Source: Salinisphaera hydrothermalis (GTDB taxonomy: Bacteria; Pseudomonadota; Gammaproteobacteria; Nevskiales; Salinisphaeraceae). From it: DNA of 64,000 nucleotides. The stretch lies in the NCBI RefSeq assembly GCF_040361195.1, contig NZ_APNE01000012.1; one strand, written 5' to 3'. The notes below the pieces were generated by a model, which saw nothing but the letters and a program-made list of their open reading frames with translations, was not told where the DNA came from and did not search any database. The position numbers and the translations under genes are program-made. How positions within the stretch are numbered: the stretch's first letter is position 1; each line of letters opens with the position of its first letter. This document shows, one piece after another, positions 54,263 to 63,763 of the stretch.

Positions 54263-54296
54263 GTTGGCGATTCATAATCGCCGAGTCATCACGTCT

Positions 54297-54758
54297 ATGC
54301 CGCACCGCCTGCACAAGCTGCTCGAACCCGTAGTAACCGACCTGGGTTATGAGTTGTGGCACCTGGAATCCGTGGGTGCCGGCAAGAATGCCGTATTGCG
54401 TCTCTATATCGATTCGCCCGAGGGCATCGGTATCGAAGACTGCGAAGCAGTGAGTCACGAGGTCAGTGCGGCGCTCGACGTCGCCGACGATGATCGTGGC
54501 GACAGTTATCAGCTCGAGGTGTCGTCGCCCGGGCTGGATCGCCCGCTCGCGAGTTCCGCGCATTTCGAGCGCTTCATTGGCGAGCGAGCGCGCGTCAACA
54601 TGTTCGCGCCCGTAGCCGGGCAGCGTAAATTCAAAGGCCAGATTCGCGCCGTTAAGGGCGAGGTGGTTGAGTTGGCATGCGATGACGCCACATATGACCT
54701 ACCTATTGGCGATATGGCCAAAGCGCGACTGGAGCCGGTATTCGACAGCGACGATTAA
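54297..54758 (+). CDS. rimP: Ribosome maturation factor RimP
   Basis: A 153-residue 30S assembly factor. LLEPVVTDLGYELWHLESVG, LRLYIDSPEGIGIEDCEAVSHEVSA and YQLEVSSPGLDRPL are family signatures; the C-terminal SH3-like domain follows. ATG 54297 was chosen; the frame is open upstream through the terminator. First gene of rimP-nusA-infB. Confidence 0.95.
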   Translation: MPHRLHKLLEPVVTDLGYELWHLESVGAGKNAVLRLYIDSPEGIGIEDCEAVSHEVSAALDVADDDRGDSYQLEVSSPGLDRPLASSAHFERFIGERARVNMFAPVAGQRKFKGQIRAVKGEVVELACDDATYDLPIGDMAKARLEPVFDSDD

Positions 54759-54823
54759 GGCGACGGATTTGGCCCGCAACGGCTCGTCAAGGGTCGGCGT
54801 AAGAGAAACACTCAGGTGGTGTT

Positions 54824-56350
54824 ATGAATAAAAATGTCCTTTTGGTCGCCGAAGCGGTATCGAACGAAAAAGGCGTCGATCGCGAGATCATCTTCGAGGC
54901 GATCGAAGCGGCCCTGGCCTCGGCTACGCGCAAGAAACACGGTGGCGAGATTGCCGTGCGCGTCGATGTCGACCGTAAGACAGGCGATTACAAAACCTAC
55001 CGCCGCTGGCTCGTGATCGATCCGGGCGCCGAGGGTGAAGACGGTGAACCCGTGTTCATCGAAGCGCCGGAGCGCGAGATCTCGCTTGAAACCGCGCGCG
55101 AAACGCATCCCGAAGTCGAAGCCGGCGAATATATCGAAGAGCCGATGGAGTCGGTCGAGTTCGGGCGCATCGCCGCGCAGGCGGCCAAGCAGGTTATCGT
55201 GCAGAAAGTGCGCGAAGCCGAGCGTGCTCAGATCGTCGACGCTTACAAGCACCGCGTGGGCGAGCTCATTACCGGGCTGGTCAAACGCATGGAGCGCGGC
55301 GCGGTCATTCTGGATCTGGGCGGCAACGCCGAAGCGATTATCCCGCGCGATCAGATGATTCCGCGCGAGCCCATGCGTCCGGGTGATCGCGTGCGCGGAT
55401 ATCTGTACGATGTACGGCCCGAGCAACGCGGCCCGCAATTGTTCGTGTCGCGCAGCAAGCCCGAGTTTCTGATCGAGTTGTTCAAACTGGAAGTTCCCGA
55501 AGTCGGACAAGGGCTCATCGAGCTGCGCGGTGCGTCGCGTGATCCGGGGCTACGTGCGAAGATCGCCGTACAGGCCAAGGATCGTCGCATTGACCCGGTC
55601 GGCGCCTGCGTAGGAATGCGCGGATCGCGCGTACAGAGCGTATCGAACGAGCTGGCCGGCGAGCGTATCGATATCATCATGTGGAACGAAAATCCGGCGC
55701 AGTTCGTGATCAACGCCATGGCGCCGGCGGATGTCGAATCGATCGTCCTCGACGAAGATTCGGGTAGTATGGATCTGGCGGTTGCCGAGGAATCGTTGGC
55801 CAAGGCCATCGGTCGGGGCGGGCAGAATATCCGCTTGGCATCGGAGTTGACCGGCTGGAAGCTCAACGTCATGACGCTCGAGGACGCGGATGCGAAGAGC
55901 GAGGCTGAGGGCGAGCAGCTTCAGGCCATGTTCCGCGACCAGCTCGACGTGGATGACGAAGTGGCGGTCATCCTCGTACAGGAAGGTTTCACTTCCACCG
56001 AGGAAATCGCCTACGTTCCCGAAGCGGAGCTGCTCGAGATCGAGGAATTCGACGAGGATATCGTCGACGAGCTTCGCAGCCGCGCCCGCGATTATCTGCT
56101 GTCCAAGGCAATTTCGACCGCCGAGGGTGGCAGCGCGGAGTTTGATGCGGATCTGCTCGAAGTCGACGGGGTCGACGAAGAGTTCGCGGGTCAGTTGGCC
56201 GCGGCAGGCATTAAATCGCGCGACGAGTTGGCCGAACTCGGCGCCGACGAGCTCATCGAGCTGGTCGAGATCGATGAGAAAGCCGCTGGCGAATTGATCA
56301 TGGCCGCCCGTGCGCACTGGTTTGCCGACGAGCAGGCCAGCGCAGAATAA
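54824..56350 (+). CDS. nusA: Transcription termination/antitermination protein NusA
   Basis: A 508-residue RNA polymerase-binding factor. N-terminal domain (MNKNVLLVAEAVSNEKGVDREIIFEAIE), S1 domain (about 135-200), two KH domains (with GACVGMRGSRVQ and AIGRGGQNIRLASELTGW), and two C-terminal acidic helix-hairpin repeats (about 360-500), the arrangement of gammaproteobacterial NusA. AGGTGG precedes the ATG. Followed by infB after 64 bp. Confidence 0.97.
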   Translation: MNKNVLLVAEAVSNEKGVDREIIFEAIEAALASATRKKHGGEIAVRVDVDRKTGDYKTYRRWLVIDPGAEGEDGEPVFIEAPEREISLETARETHPEVEAGEYIEEPMESVEFGRIAAQAAKQVIVQKVREAERAQIVDAYKHRVGELITGLVKRMERGAVILDLGGNAEAIIPRDQMIPREPMRPGDRVRGYLYDVRPEQRGPQLFVSRSKPEFLIELFKLEVPEVGQGLIELRGASRDPGLRAKIAVQAKDRRIDPVGACVGMRGSRVQSVSNELAGERIDIIMWNENPAQFVINAMAPADVESIVLDEDSGSMDLAVAEESLAKAIGRGGQNIRLASELTGWKLNVMTLEDADAKSEAEGEQLQAMFRDQLDVDDEVAVILVQEGFTSTEEIAYVPEAELLEIEEFDEDIVDELRSRARDYLLSKAISTAEGGSAEFDADLLEVDGVDEEFAGQLAAAGIKSRDELAELGADELIELVEIDEKAAGELIMAARAHWFADEQASAE

Positions 56351-56414
56351 TAGGGCGATAAGACAGACGGATTGCCGGCGCGAACAACGCGTGGCACCAC
56401 GGAGTAAGCAAAAT

Positions 56415-59132
56415 ATGGCGCAAACGACAGTCAAACAGCTGGCATCGGAAGTCGGTATTCCGGTGGAGCGACTTGTCTCGCGCTTGGCCGAGGCGGGCGT
56501 GTCCGCTTCGTCGGCCGACGATCAGATCAGCGACGACGATAAACTCAAGCTGTTGCGTCACTTGCGCTCGGCGGAAAGTAGCCGGTCGGGTGGAAAGCTG
56601 GGTGCGAAGCGTTCGAGCGTGTCCCTGCGACGCCGCTCGACGTCCGAGCTCAAGGTAAACACCGGGCGTGGTGGATCGTCGGGACGCACGGTCAGCGTCG
56701 AGGTTCGCAAACGCCGGACCTATGCGAATCGGGGACAGCAGTCCGACGATGAGCAGGCTCCGGCGCGCGCGCCTGAAGCCGAGGCGAGCGAGATCACGCA
56801 AGAGCAGGCCGAGGCCCAGCGCGTAGCCGAGCAGGAACGCGCGGAAGCCGAGGCCGCCGAGCGTGCCCGCCGCGAGGAAGAAGAACGCAAGGAAGCCGAA
56901 GAGCGCGCGCGTCGCGAGGAAGAAGAACGCCAGCGCGCTGAAGCCGAAGCCAAGCGTCAGGCCCAGATCCAGGCACAGAAGGAAGCCGAGGCTCAGGCCA
57001 ACCGCGAAGCCATGGAACGTGAACGTGCGCGCCTTGGCGTGCGTGTGGACGCCGCGCGCTCCCGGGCGCAGGAAAACCTGCGTCGTGCCGCGGAAAGCCA
57101 TGGTCGGACCGAAGAAGACGTGGCGCGTGAACGCGAGCGCGAACGCGCCGCGCGCGGACAAGCCCAGCCTGCTAACGCCGCGGGCGATGCCGGCAAGGGC
57201 AAGGGTAAGTCGCGCAAGGAACTGCATGTCGCGGAAGGCAAGCAGGGCCGGCGCAAGGACAAGAAAAAGCGTGGCGGCGGCCGTCGACAGAAGAATGTCA
57301 ACGTGGCTACCGAGCACACTTTCGAGCGGCCGACTGCGCCGGTTGTGCGCGACGTCGAAATCCCGGAACTCATCACTGTGGCCGATCTGGCGCAGCGGAT
57401 GGCGGTCAAGGGCGGCGAAGTGCTCAAGCGCATGATGAAGCTGGGCGTCATGGCGACCATCAACCAGACGGTCGACCAGGAAACCGCGCAGATCATCGTC
57501 GAGGAAATGGGGCACAACCCCAAGCCGGTGAGCTCGGAAACCGCCGAGGAAGCGCTGGCCCAGGAAGTACGCGCCGAAGAAGATCAGGTCGAAGGCGTCG
57601 CCCGTGCGCCCGTGGTTACGATCATGGGGCACGTCGACCACGGCAAGACCTCGCTGCTCGACTATATCCGGCGGACCAAGGTGCAGGCCGGCGAAGCCGG
57701 TGGCATCACGCAGCATATCGGCGCCTATCACGTGAAGCACGACAAGGGCGCGATCACGTTCATCGATACGCCCGGCCACGCCGCGTTTACCCGCATGCGG
57801 GCGCGTGGCGCGGAAATTACCGACATCGCGATTCTTATCGTGGCCGCGGATGACGGCGTCATGCCGCAGACCAAGGAATCGATCCAGCATGCGCGCGCGG
57901 CGGGCGTACCGATCGTGGTCGCCGTGACCAAGATGGACGTGTCCGGCGCGGATATCGAGAAGGTCAAGTCGGGTCTGGCGAGCGAAGATCTCATTCCCGA
58001 AGATTGGGGCGGCGACATCCAGGTGGTCCCGGTTTCCTCCAAGACTGGCGAGGGTGTCGACGATCTGCTGGACGCGGTGCTGCTGCAGGCCGAAGTTAGC
58101 GAATTCAAGGCGCCGATCGACGTCGCCGCGCGCGGCGTGGTGATCGAGTCGAGCCTCGAGACGGGCCGTGGCCCGGTCGCGACGATTCTGGTCAAGGCGG
58201 GCAAGCTCAAGCGGGGTGACAGCATCCTCGCCGGGCCGCACTACGGCCGCGTTCGCGCGATGTTCAACGAGCTCGGCGAACAGGTGAAGGAAGCCGGCCC
58301 GTCGATTCCGGTCGAGGTGCTCGGTCTTTCGGGTACGCCAGAAGCCGGCGACGATGCCTTCGTTGTGGCCAACGAGAAAAAGGCCCGCGAAATCGCTGCC
58401 CAGCGCGAGGAACACCAGCGCGAATCGAAGCTGGCCCAACAGCAGGCAGCTCGGCTCGAGGAAGTGTTCTCCGCGATCGGCGAAGACGGCCCGGCCGAGA
58501 GCAAGGATCTCAACCTGCTCATCAAGGGCGACGTGCAAGGCAGCGTGGAAGCGCTGGTCGAGTCGTTGCGCAAGATCCCGAGCGAAGAGGTCAAGATCCG
58601 TATCGTGTCGAGCGGCGTGGGCGGTATCAGCGAGTCGGACGTGGAACTGGCGCTCGCGTCACAGGCGATCATCATCGGTTTCAACGTTCGTGCCGATAAC
58701 AAGGCGCGCAAGACGATCGCGGAAACCGGCGTGGACGTGCGCTATTACAGCGTGATCTACGAAGCGATCCAGGACGTCACCGACGCCGTCAGCGGTCTGC
58801 TCGGTACCGAGCTGCGCGAAGAGATCATCGGCCTGGCCGAGGTTCGCGACGTTTTCCGCTCGTCCAAGCTCGGCGCGATTGCCGGTTGTGTGGTCGTCGA
58901 CGGCGCCGTGGTGCGAGGTCAGCCGATCCGCGTACTGCGCAATAACGTGGTCGTCTACGAAGGCGAGCTCGAGTCGCTGCGTCGTCACAAGGACGCTGTG
59001 GACCGCGTGCCGGCGGGTACCGAGTGCGGTATCGGCGTGAAGAACTACAACGACGTGAAGCCGGGCGATCAGATCGAGGTGTATGAGCGCACCGAGGTGC
59101 AGCGCAAGGTCGCCGATACCGAAACGGCCTGA
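56415..59132 (+). CDS. infB: Translation initiation factor IF-2
   Basis: A 905-residue GTPase that places fMet-tRNA on the ribosome. N-terminal helical domain (1-50), a second small conserved domain (VSLRRRSTSELKV) and a long Glu/Arg/Ala-rich charged segment (about 110-270); then the G domain with IMGHVDHGKTSLLDYIR, DTPGHAAFTRMRARGAE and TKMD; C-terminal domains C1 and C2 to the end. ATG 56415 follows GGAG by 10 bases; the frame opens 35 codons upstream into nusA. rbfA follows 8 bp later. Confidence 0.97.
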   Translation: MAQTTVKQLASEVGIPVERLVSRLAEAGVSASSADDQISDDDKLKLLRHLRSAESSRSGGKLGAKRSSVSLRRRSTSELKVNTGRGGSSGRTVSVEVRKRRTYANRGQQSDDEQAPARAPEAEASEITQEQAEAQRVAEQERAEAEAAERARREEEERKEAEERARREEEERQRAEAEAKRQAQIQAQKEAEAQANREAMERERARLGVRVDAARSRAQENLRRAAESHGRTEEDVARERERERAARGQAQPANAAGDAGKGKGKSRKELHVAEGKQGRRKDKKKRGGGRRQKNVNVATEHTFERPTAPVVRDVEIPELITVADLAQRMAVKGGEVLKRMMKLGVMATINQTVDQETAQIIVEEMGHNPKPVSSETAEEALAQEVRAEEDQVEGVARAPVVTIMGHVDHGKTSLLDYIRRTKVQAGEAGGITQHIGAYHVKHDKGAITFIDTPGHAAFTRMRARGAEITDIAILIVAADDGVMPQTKESIQHARAAGVPIVVAVTKMDVSGADIEKVKSGLASEDLIPEDWGGDIQVVPVSSKTGEGVDDLLDAVLLQAEVSEFKAPIDVAARGVVIESSLETGRGPVATILVKAGKLKRGDSILAGPHYGRVRAMFNELGEQVKEAGPSIPVEVLGLSGTPEAGDDAFVVANEKKAREIAAQREEHQRESKLAQQQAARLEEVFSAIGEDGPAESKDLNLLIKGDVQGSVEALVESLRKIPSEEVKIRIVSSGVGGISESDVELALASQAIIIGFNVRADNKARKTIAETGVDVRYYSVIYEAIQDVTDAVSGLLGTELREEIIGLAEVRDVFRSSKLGAIAGCVVVDGAVVRGQPIRVLRNNVVVYEGELESLRRHKDAVDRVPAGTECGIGVKNYNDVKPGDQIEVYERTEVQRKVADTETA

Positions 59133-59140
59133 TATCGGTA

Positions 59141-59569
59141 ATGGCACGAGAATTCTCACGTCGTGAGCGTGTAGGTGAGGAACTCAAGCGTGAGCTTGGG
59201 ATCCTCATCACCACGCAGGTCAAGGATCCGCGGGTGTCGTTGGTGACCATCACCGATGTCGATGTGTCCCCGGATCTGAAACACGCCAAGGTGTACGTCG
59301 GCAATTTCGACGTGACCGCGCCTGCCGAGAAGTCGGCGGAGGCCGTCGAAGGGCTGCGCGCGGCCCGCGGTTATCTGAAGAAACAGCTCGGCAAACGGCT
59401 TCGTCTGCGCGTGATGCCGGATCTCCGCTTCGTGGAGGACGCCACCGAGCGCGAGGCGCAGCGCCTGGACCAGATCATCTCCAGTGCGGTGCGTGAGGAT
59501 CGCGCGAATGCAGAGTCCGCCGAGCCCACGGACGAAGACTCGACAGACCCGGATCGTGGCGCGTCGTAA
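59141..59569 (+). CDS. rbfA: 30S ribosome-binding factor RbfA
   Basis: A 142-residue cold-shock 30S maturation factor with a KH-like fold. REFSRRERVGEELKRELGILI, VKDPRVSLVTITDVDVSPDLKHAKVYV and the LRLRVMPDLRFVEDATEREAQRLDQII region are characteristic. The acidic C-terminal tail overlaps the start of truB by 14 nt. Confidence 0.96.
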   Translation: MAREFSRRERVGEELKRELGILITTQVKDPRVSLVTITDVDVSPDLKHAKVYVGNFDVTAPAEKSAEAVEGLRAARGYLKKQLGKRLRLRVMPDLRFVEDATEREAQRLDQIISSAVREDRANAESAEPTDEDSTDPDRGAS

Positions 59570-60479
59570 AAAAGGACGTGACGTCGACGGGGTGATTTTG
59601 CTGGACAAGCCGTTGGGCTTGTCCTCGAATCACGCGCTCCAGCGCGTCCGACGCGCTTTCGACGCCCGCAAGGCCGGCCATACCGGCAGTCTCGATCCTC
59701 TGGCCACCGGCTTGTTGCCGATATGCCTCGGCGAGGCAACGAAGCTCTCGTCCTATCTGCTGGAGTCGGACAAGCATTATCGCGTCACCGCACGGCTCGG
59801 ATACGAGACCACGACCGGTGACGCCGAGGGTGAAATGTCGCGTGCCAGCGATGTCGATATGCCGACGGGCGTTGCGCTCGATACCCTGCTGGCCGGCTTC
59901 GTGGGCCCGCAACAGCAGATTCCGCCCATGTACTCGGCGTTGAAGGTCGACGGCAAGCCCCTTTACGAATATGCCCGCGAAGGGCAGACGATCGAACGCG
60001 CCCCTCGGCCGATCACCGTCCATTCTGTCGAGCTCGTTGAGGCCGGAGACAGCCGACTCACGCTCGACGTCGCCGTGAGCAGCGGCACGTACGTCCGTAC
60101 GCTGGTCGAGGACATCGCCCGGGCCTGGGGCGGCTGTGCCCACGTCGCGGCGCTGCGCCGGACCCGGGTTGGCCCGTTGGGCTTCGAGCGGCCGATGATC
60201 GATCTCGAGCAGATCGAGTCCGCGGCCAACGAAGATCCCGCCCGGCTCGGGAATTGGTTGCAGCCGATCTCGTCCTTGATCGCCGATTGGCCGCGGGTAC
60301 GGCTGGATTCCGAGCAGACACAGGCCGTGTTACACGGTCAACGCCTGCGTGGCGACTGGGAAGCCGGCGACACATTGGTCCGGCTCGAGTCGGATGACGG
60401 TCTACTGCTCGGGCTCGGGCGCTGTGAAATCGAGGGCGAATTGCGGCCGAAGCGTCTGTTCGCGCGTCCACAGCCGTAA
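59556..60479 (+). CDS. truB: tRNA pseudouridine(55) synthase TruB
   Basis: A 307-residue enzyme that makes pseudouridine 55 in the tRNA T-loop. GVILLDKPLGLSSNHALQ, the catalytic Asp in KAGHTGSLDPLATGLLPICLGEATK, and MYSALKVDGKPLYEYAREG are typical; a PUA-like domain ends the protein. GTG 59556 aligns with E. coli TruB (MSRPRRRGRDINGV against MARRKKGRDVDGV) and overlaps rbfA by 14 nt; ATG 59508 and an earlier start at 59484 are in frame but would overlap rbfA more. Confidence 0.95.
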   Translation: MARRKKGRDVDGVILLDKPLGLSSNHALQRVRRAFDARKAGHTGSLDPLATGLLPICLGEATKLSSYLLESDKHYRVTARLGYETTTGDAEGEMSRASDVDMPTGVALDTLLAGFVGPQQQIPPMYSALKVDGKPLYEYAREGQTIERAPRPITVHSVELVEAGDSRLTLDVAVSSGTYVRTLVEDIARAWGGCAHVAALRRTRVGPLGFERPMIDLEQIESAANEDPARLGNWLQPISSLIADWPRVRLDSEQTQAVLHGQRLRGDWEAGDTLVRLESDDGLLLGLGRCEIEGELRPKRLFARPQP

Positions 60480-60516
60480 ATGCGCCTAAATCCCCTACGA
60501 TAGTGGGCGGCATCGG

Positions 60517-60545
60517 TTGTGCCGTGGCCGCTTCGCCGCTAGAAT
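60517..60545 (+). promoter_or_regulatory. Promoter of rpsO
   Basis: TTGTGC (60517-60522), 17 bp, TAGAAT (60540-60545), about 160 bp before the rpsO start, leaving a long leader that holds an inverted repeat. Confidence 0.6.
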
Positions 60546-60594
60546 ACGCGCTCCATTGAATCCGGCGGTCCATTCTTACAACTGGCCGCGCACG

Positions 60595-60649
60595 GGCTTT
60601 TTCCAAACGGTGAGCTGAACGTCGACTTGGCCCCGGTTTGGAAAAAGCC
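60595..60649. promoter_or_regulatory. Inverted repeat in the rpsO leader, candidate S15 autoregulatory element
   Basis: GGCTTTTTCCAAAC and GTTTGGAAAAAGCC are exact complements, 14 bp, with a 27 nt loop, ending 55 nt before the rpsO ATG. No U-tract follows the second arm. Ribosomal protein S15 controls its own mRNA through leader structures in several bacteria; this hairpin is a candidate for such a role by position only. Confidence 0.55.
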
Positions 60650-60704
60650 AGACTGCATCACAATCCAGTTGTGCGGACTCGCCAAAACAACTCCAGGAGT
60701 GATT

Positions 60705-60974
60705 ATGGCTCTGTCGACGCAAGAAAAAGCCGACGTCATCGAGAAATACGGACGCGGTTCGAACGACACGGGTTCGCCCGAAGTACAGATCGCGCTGCTG
60801 ACGACTCGTATCAGCCAGCTCGGCGCTCATTTCGACCAGCACAAGGGCGACCATCATTCGCGTCGCGGCTTGCTGAAAATGGTCAATCGTCGCCGCAAGC
60901 TGCTCGATTACGTCAAACGTCATGACGCCAATCGCTACAAGGCGATCATTCAGGACTTGGGTCTGCGCCGTTAA
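60705..60974 (+). CDS. rpsO: 30S ribosomal protein S15
   Basis: An 89-residue primary 16S rRNA-binding protein. GSPEVQIALLTTRISQLGAHFDQHKGDHHSRRGLLKMV (cut) and RRRKLLDYVKRHD match the family throughout. AGGAG lies 8 bases before the ATG. Followed by a strong terminator and then pnp, the conserved rpsO-pnp pair. Confidence 0.98.
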   Translation: MALSTQEKADVIEKYGRGSNDTGSPEVQIALLTTRISQLGAHFDQHKGDHHSRRGLLKMVNRRRKLLDYVKRHDANRYKAIIQDLGLRR

Positions 60975-61003
60975 ACGCGCGGTCGGTTCCGATTGATCGT
61001 ACG

Positions 61004-61040
61004 AAGCGCCCCTCGGGATGCCCGAGTCGGGCGCTTTTTT
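61004..61040 (+). terminator. Intrinsic terminator between rpsO and pnp
   Basis: AAGCGCCC / GGGCGCTT outer stem with an inner CTCGGG / CCCGAG stem, then a U6 tail, 30 bp after rpsO. In E. coli this region also carries RNase III sites that control pnp. Confidence 0.9.
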
Positions 61041-61072
61041 GTTTTCGAAAGCAGGAAGTCAGGAAAAAATAC

Positions 61073-63196
61073 GTGAGTAAAGTAGAAGTCACCAGCCGGC
61101 AAACCTTCCAGTACGGTGAGCACAACGTCACCCTGGAAACCGGTGAAATCGCGCGCCAGGCAGACGGCGCGGTCATGGTCAGCATGGGCGACACCGTGGT
61201 TCTCGTGACCGCGGTGGGCAAGAAGGAAGCCAAGCCCGACGCCAATTTCTTTCCGCTGACCGTCAATTATCAGGAACGGACCTACGCCGGCGGCAAGATT
61301 CCGGGCGGGTTCTTCAAGCGCGAAGGGCGCCCGGGCGAGAAGGAGACGCTGACCTGTCGTCTCATCGACCGGCCGATCCGTCCGCTGTTCCCGAAGGGCT
61401 TCTATAACGAAGTCCAGATCATCGCGACCGTGATGTCGGTCGATCCGGAAATCGATTCGGACATTCCGGCGATGATCGGCGCCTCGGCCGCGCTCGCACT
61501 GTCCGGCATGCCGTTCGACGGCCCGATCGGCGGCGCGCGCGTCGGCTACGCCAACGGCGAATACGTGTTGAATCCGAGCGCGACCCAGCTCAAGGACAGC
61601 GACCTCAACCTGGTCGTCGCCGGTACTTCCGACGCGGTGCTGATGGTCGAATCCGAAGCGAAGCAGCTGTCGGAAGAGATCATGCTGGGTGCCGTGTTGT
61701 TCGGCCATGAACAGCTGCAGGCGGCCATCAAGGCGATTTCGGCACTGACCGCCGAAGCCGGCAAGCCGGCCTGGGACTGGCAGGCGCCGGCCAAGGACGA
61801 GTCGCTGGCTGAAGCCGTGGCGCGCGTTGCCTCCGACGACGTCACCGCCGCCTACCAGATCGCCGATAAGCAGGAGCGCCAGGCGCGCCTGGGCGAGATC
61901 AAGGACAAGGTGGTCGAGGAACTGGCCGCGGCCGAAGGCGAGGATGGCTATTCGTCCGAAGACGTCAAGGCCGCTCTGGGCGACCTCGAGAAGAAGACGG
62001 TACGTTCGCGCATCCTCGAAGGTCAGCCGCGTATTGACGGCCGTGACACCCGCACCGTGCGCGATCTGACGATCCGCACCGGCGTGCTGCCGCGGACTCA
62101 CGGTTCGGCGCTGTTCACCCGTGGCGAGACGCAGGCGCTGGCGGTGGCCACGCTGGGTACCGGCCGCGATGCACAGCTGATCGACGCGGTGGAAGGCAAG
62201 TATGAAGATCCGTTCATGCTGCACTACAACTTCCCGCCGTACTGCGTCGGCGAGACCGGCTTCATGGGCAGCCCCAAGCGCCGTGAGATCGGTCACGGCA
62301 AGCTGGCCAAGCGCGGCATCATGGGCGTGCTGCCGGACCTCGAAAACGAGTTCCCCTACGTCATGCGTGTGGTCTCGGAAGTCACCGAATCCAACGGCTC
62401 GTCGTCGATGGCCTCGGTCTGCGGCACCAGTCTGGCACTGATGGACGCCGGTGTGCCGATCAAGGCGCCGGTGGCCGGCGTGGCCATGGGCCTGATCAAG
62501 GAAGGCGACAAGTTCGCCGTGCTCACCGACATCCTGGGCGACGAGGATCACCTCGGCGACATGGACTTCAAGGTGGCGGGCTCCAAGAACGGCGTCACCG
62601 CGCTGCAGATGGACATCAAGATCGGCGGTATCACCCGCGAGATCATGGAAGTCGCGCTGGATCAGGCCAAGGAAGGCCGGATGCACATCCTCGGCGTGAT
62701 GTCCGAAGCCATCGACGCCCCGCGCAAGGAAGTCTCCGAGTGGGCGCCGCGCATCTTCACGATCAAGATCGACTCCGAGAAGATCCGCGACGTCATCGGC
62801 AAGGGCGGCGCCACCATCCGCTCGATCACCGAGGAAACCGGGGCGTCCATCGACATCGAGGACGACGGCACGATCCACGTGGCCGCAGTCGACAAGTCGG
62901 CGGCCGATCTCGCGATCAAACGGATCGAGGAGATCACCAAGGATATCGAAGCCGGTCAGATCTACGAGGGCAAGGTCGTTCGCATCGTCGACTTCGGCGC
63001 CTTCGTTAATCTGGCGCCGGGCCGTGATGGTCTGGTCCATATCTCGCAGATCGCCCAGCATCGGGTCGAGAACGTCTCGGATGAGCTGTCCGAAGGCGAG
63101 ATGGTCAAGGTCAAGGTTCTGGAAGTCGACCGTCAGGGCCGTGTGCGCCTGTCGATGAAGGAACTGGCTGAACCCGAGGAAAGCGCCGAAGAGTAA
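61073..63196 (+). CDS. pnp: Polyribonucleotide nucleotidyltransferase (PNPase)
   Basis: A 707-residue 3'-5' phosphorolytic exoribonuclease and degradosome partner. Two RNase PH-like cores (about 10-210 and 315-550, the second with FMGSPKRREIGHGKLAKRG (cut) and SNGSSSMASVCG), a KH domain with IGKGGATIRSITEETGASIDI (cut) and an S1 domain (about 620-690: GKVVRIVDFGAFVNLAPGRDGL cut). GTG 61073 is preceded by AGGAAAAAA. Full length. Confidence 0.97.
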   Translation: MSKVEVTSRQTFQYGEHNVTLETGEIARQADGAVMVSMGDTVVLVTAVGKKEAKPDANFFPLTVNYQERTYAGGKIPGGFFKREGRPGEKETLTCRLIDRPIRPLFPKGFYNEVQIIATVMSVDPEIDSDIPAMIGASAALALSGMPFDGPIGGARVGYANGEYVLNPSATQLKDSDLNLVVAGTSDAVLMVESEAKQLSEEIMLGAVLFGHEQLQAAIKAISALTAEAGKPAWDWQAPAKDESLAEAVARVASDDVTAAYQIADKQERQARLGEIKDKVVEELAAAEGEDGYSSEDVKAALGDLEKKTVRSRILEGQPRIDGRDTRTVRDLTIRTGVLPRTHGSALFTRGETQALAVATLGTGRDAQLIDAVEGKYEDPFMLHYNFPPYCVGETGFMGSPKRREIGHGKLAKRGIMGVLPDLENEFPYVMRVVSEVTESNGSSSMASVCGTSLALMDAGVPIKAPVAGVAMGLIKEGDKFAVLTDILGDEDHLGDMDFKVAGSKNGVTALQMDIKIGGITREIMEVALDQAKEGRMHILGVMSEAIDAPRKEVSEWAPRIFTIKIDSEKIRDVIGKGGATIRSITEETGASIDIEDDGTIHVAAVDKSAADLAIKRIEEITKDIEAGQIYEGKVVRIVDFGAFVNLAPGRDGLVHISQIAQHRVENVSDELSEGEMVKVKVLEVDRQGRVRLSMKELAEPEESAEE

Positions 63197-63233
63197 TTTC
63201 GCTTCGGCAGCGAGCCATAACGGCAACGCGAAG

Positions 63234-63259
63234 GGCGCCTCTCCGGAGGCGCCTTTTTT
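63234..63259 (+). terminator. Intrinsic terminator after pnp
   Basis: GGCGCCTC / GAGGCGCC stem with a 4 nt loop and a U6 tail, 38 bp after the pnp stop. Confidence 0.92.
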
Positions 63260-63401
63260 ATGGCTCTTCGCATATTAGCGGGCCGATGCAAAACCGGATC
63301 ATGGTCTCGGCTGGATGGTTAGGTGGGCTGCGGTGCCACCGTTCACGGAATACGCTAAGCCCTAATGCGCCGCGTCTGTATTCCCGTCCCGTTGTGCGGC
63401 G

Positions 63402-63533
63402 ACGGCGAGGCGTGGTGTCGGCGGGTGTCCGGCGCACGGCGCCGGTGCGTCCAGCCTGTCTGAGCATCGCCAAAGCGATGCGCCATTGTCATCGACCAGG
63501 TGGGCGCATCCCGCCGGCACCACGCCTCGCCGT
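63402..63533. repeat. 24 nt inverted repeat enclosing nested hairpins
   Basis: 63402-63425 and 63510-63533 are complementary with one mismatch, a G-U pair if transcribed rightward. Between them lie CCGGCGC / GCGCCGG (63429-63445), GCATCGC / GCGATGC (63464-63481) and a GCGCC / GGCGC pairing, so the RNA would fold as a closed multi-branched structure of 132 nt. Confidence 0.65.
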
Positions 63534-63763
63534 GAACCGGCGAAGCCAGCGCTGTGCCGGGTGCTCTTCTCTTGGTTACATCTGCCGAGCAAGCAAGAGA
63601 AGTGACTCGCGCTGCAGCGCGAAACCAAAGGCCGGCGAAGACCCGCAGGTTAGACTGTTCGAGTGCGAGGTCGGAGGGGCTGACCCATTGCATGGCTTAG
63701 TCGTATCTACCCATGCCTGAACCCCCGGGACTCGCCGGAATCATGGCCCCACTAACCCGCGAT

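Noticed and set aside
60971..63226. 751-codon frame opposite pnp, and a similar 746-codon frame opposite infB (56298-58538)
   Set aside because: Long antisense frames are expected in GC-rich genes with strong codon bias; neither has a family match or sensible start context.
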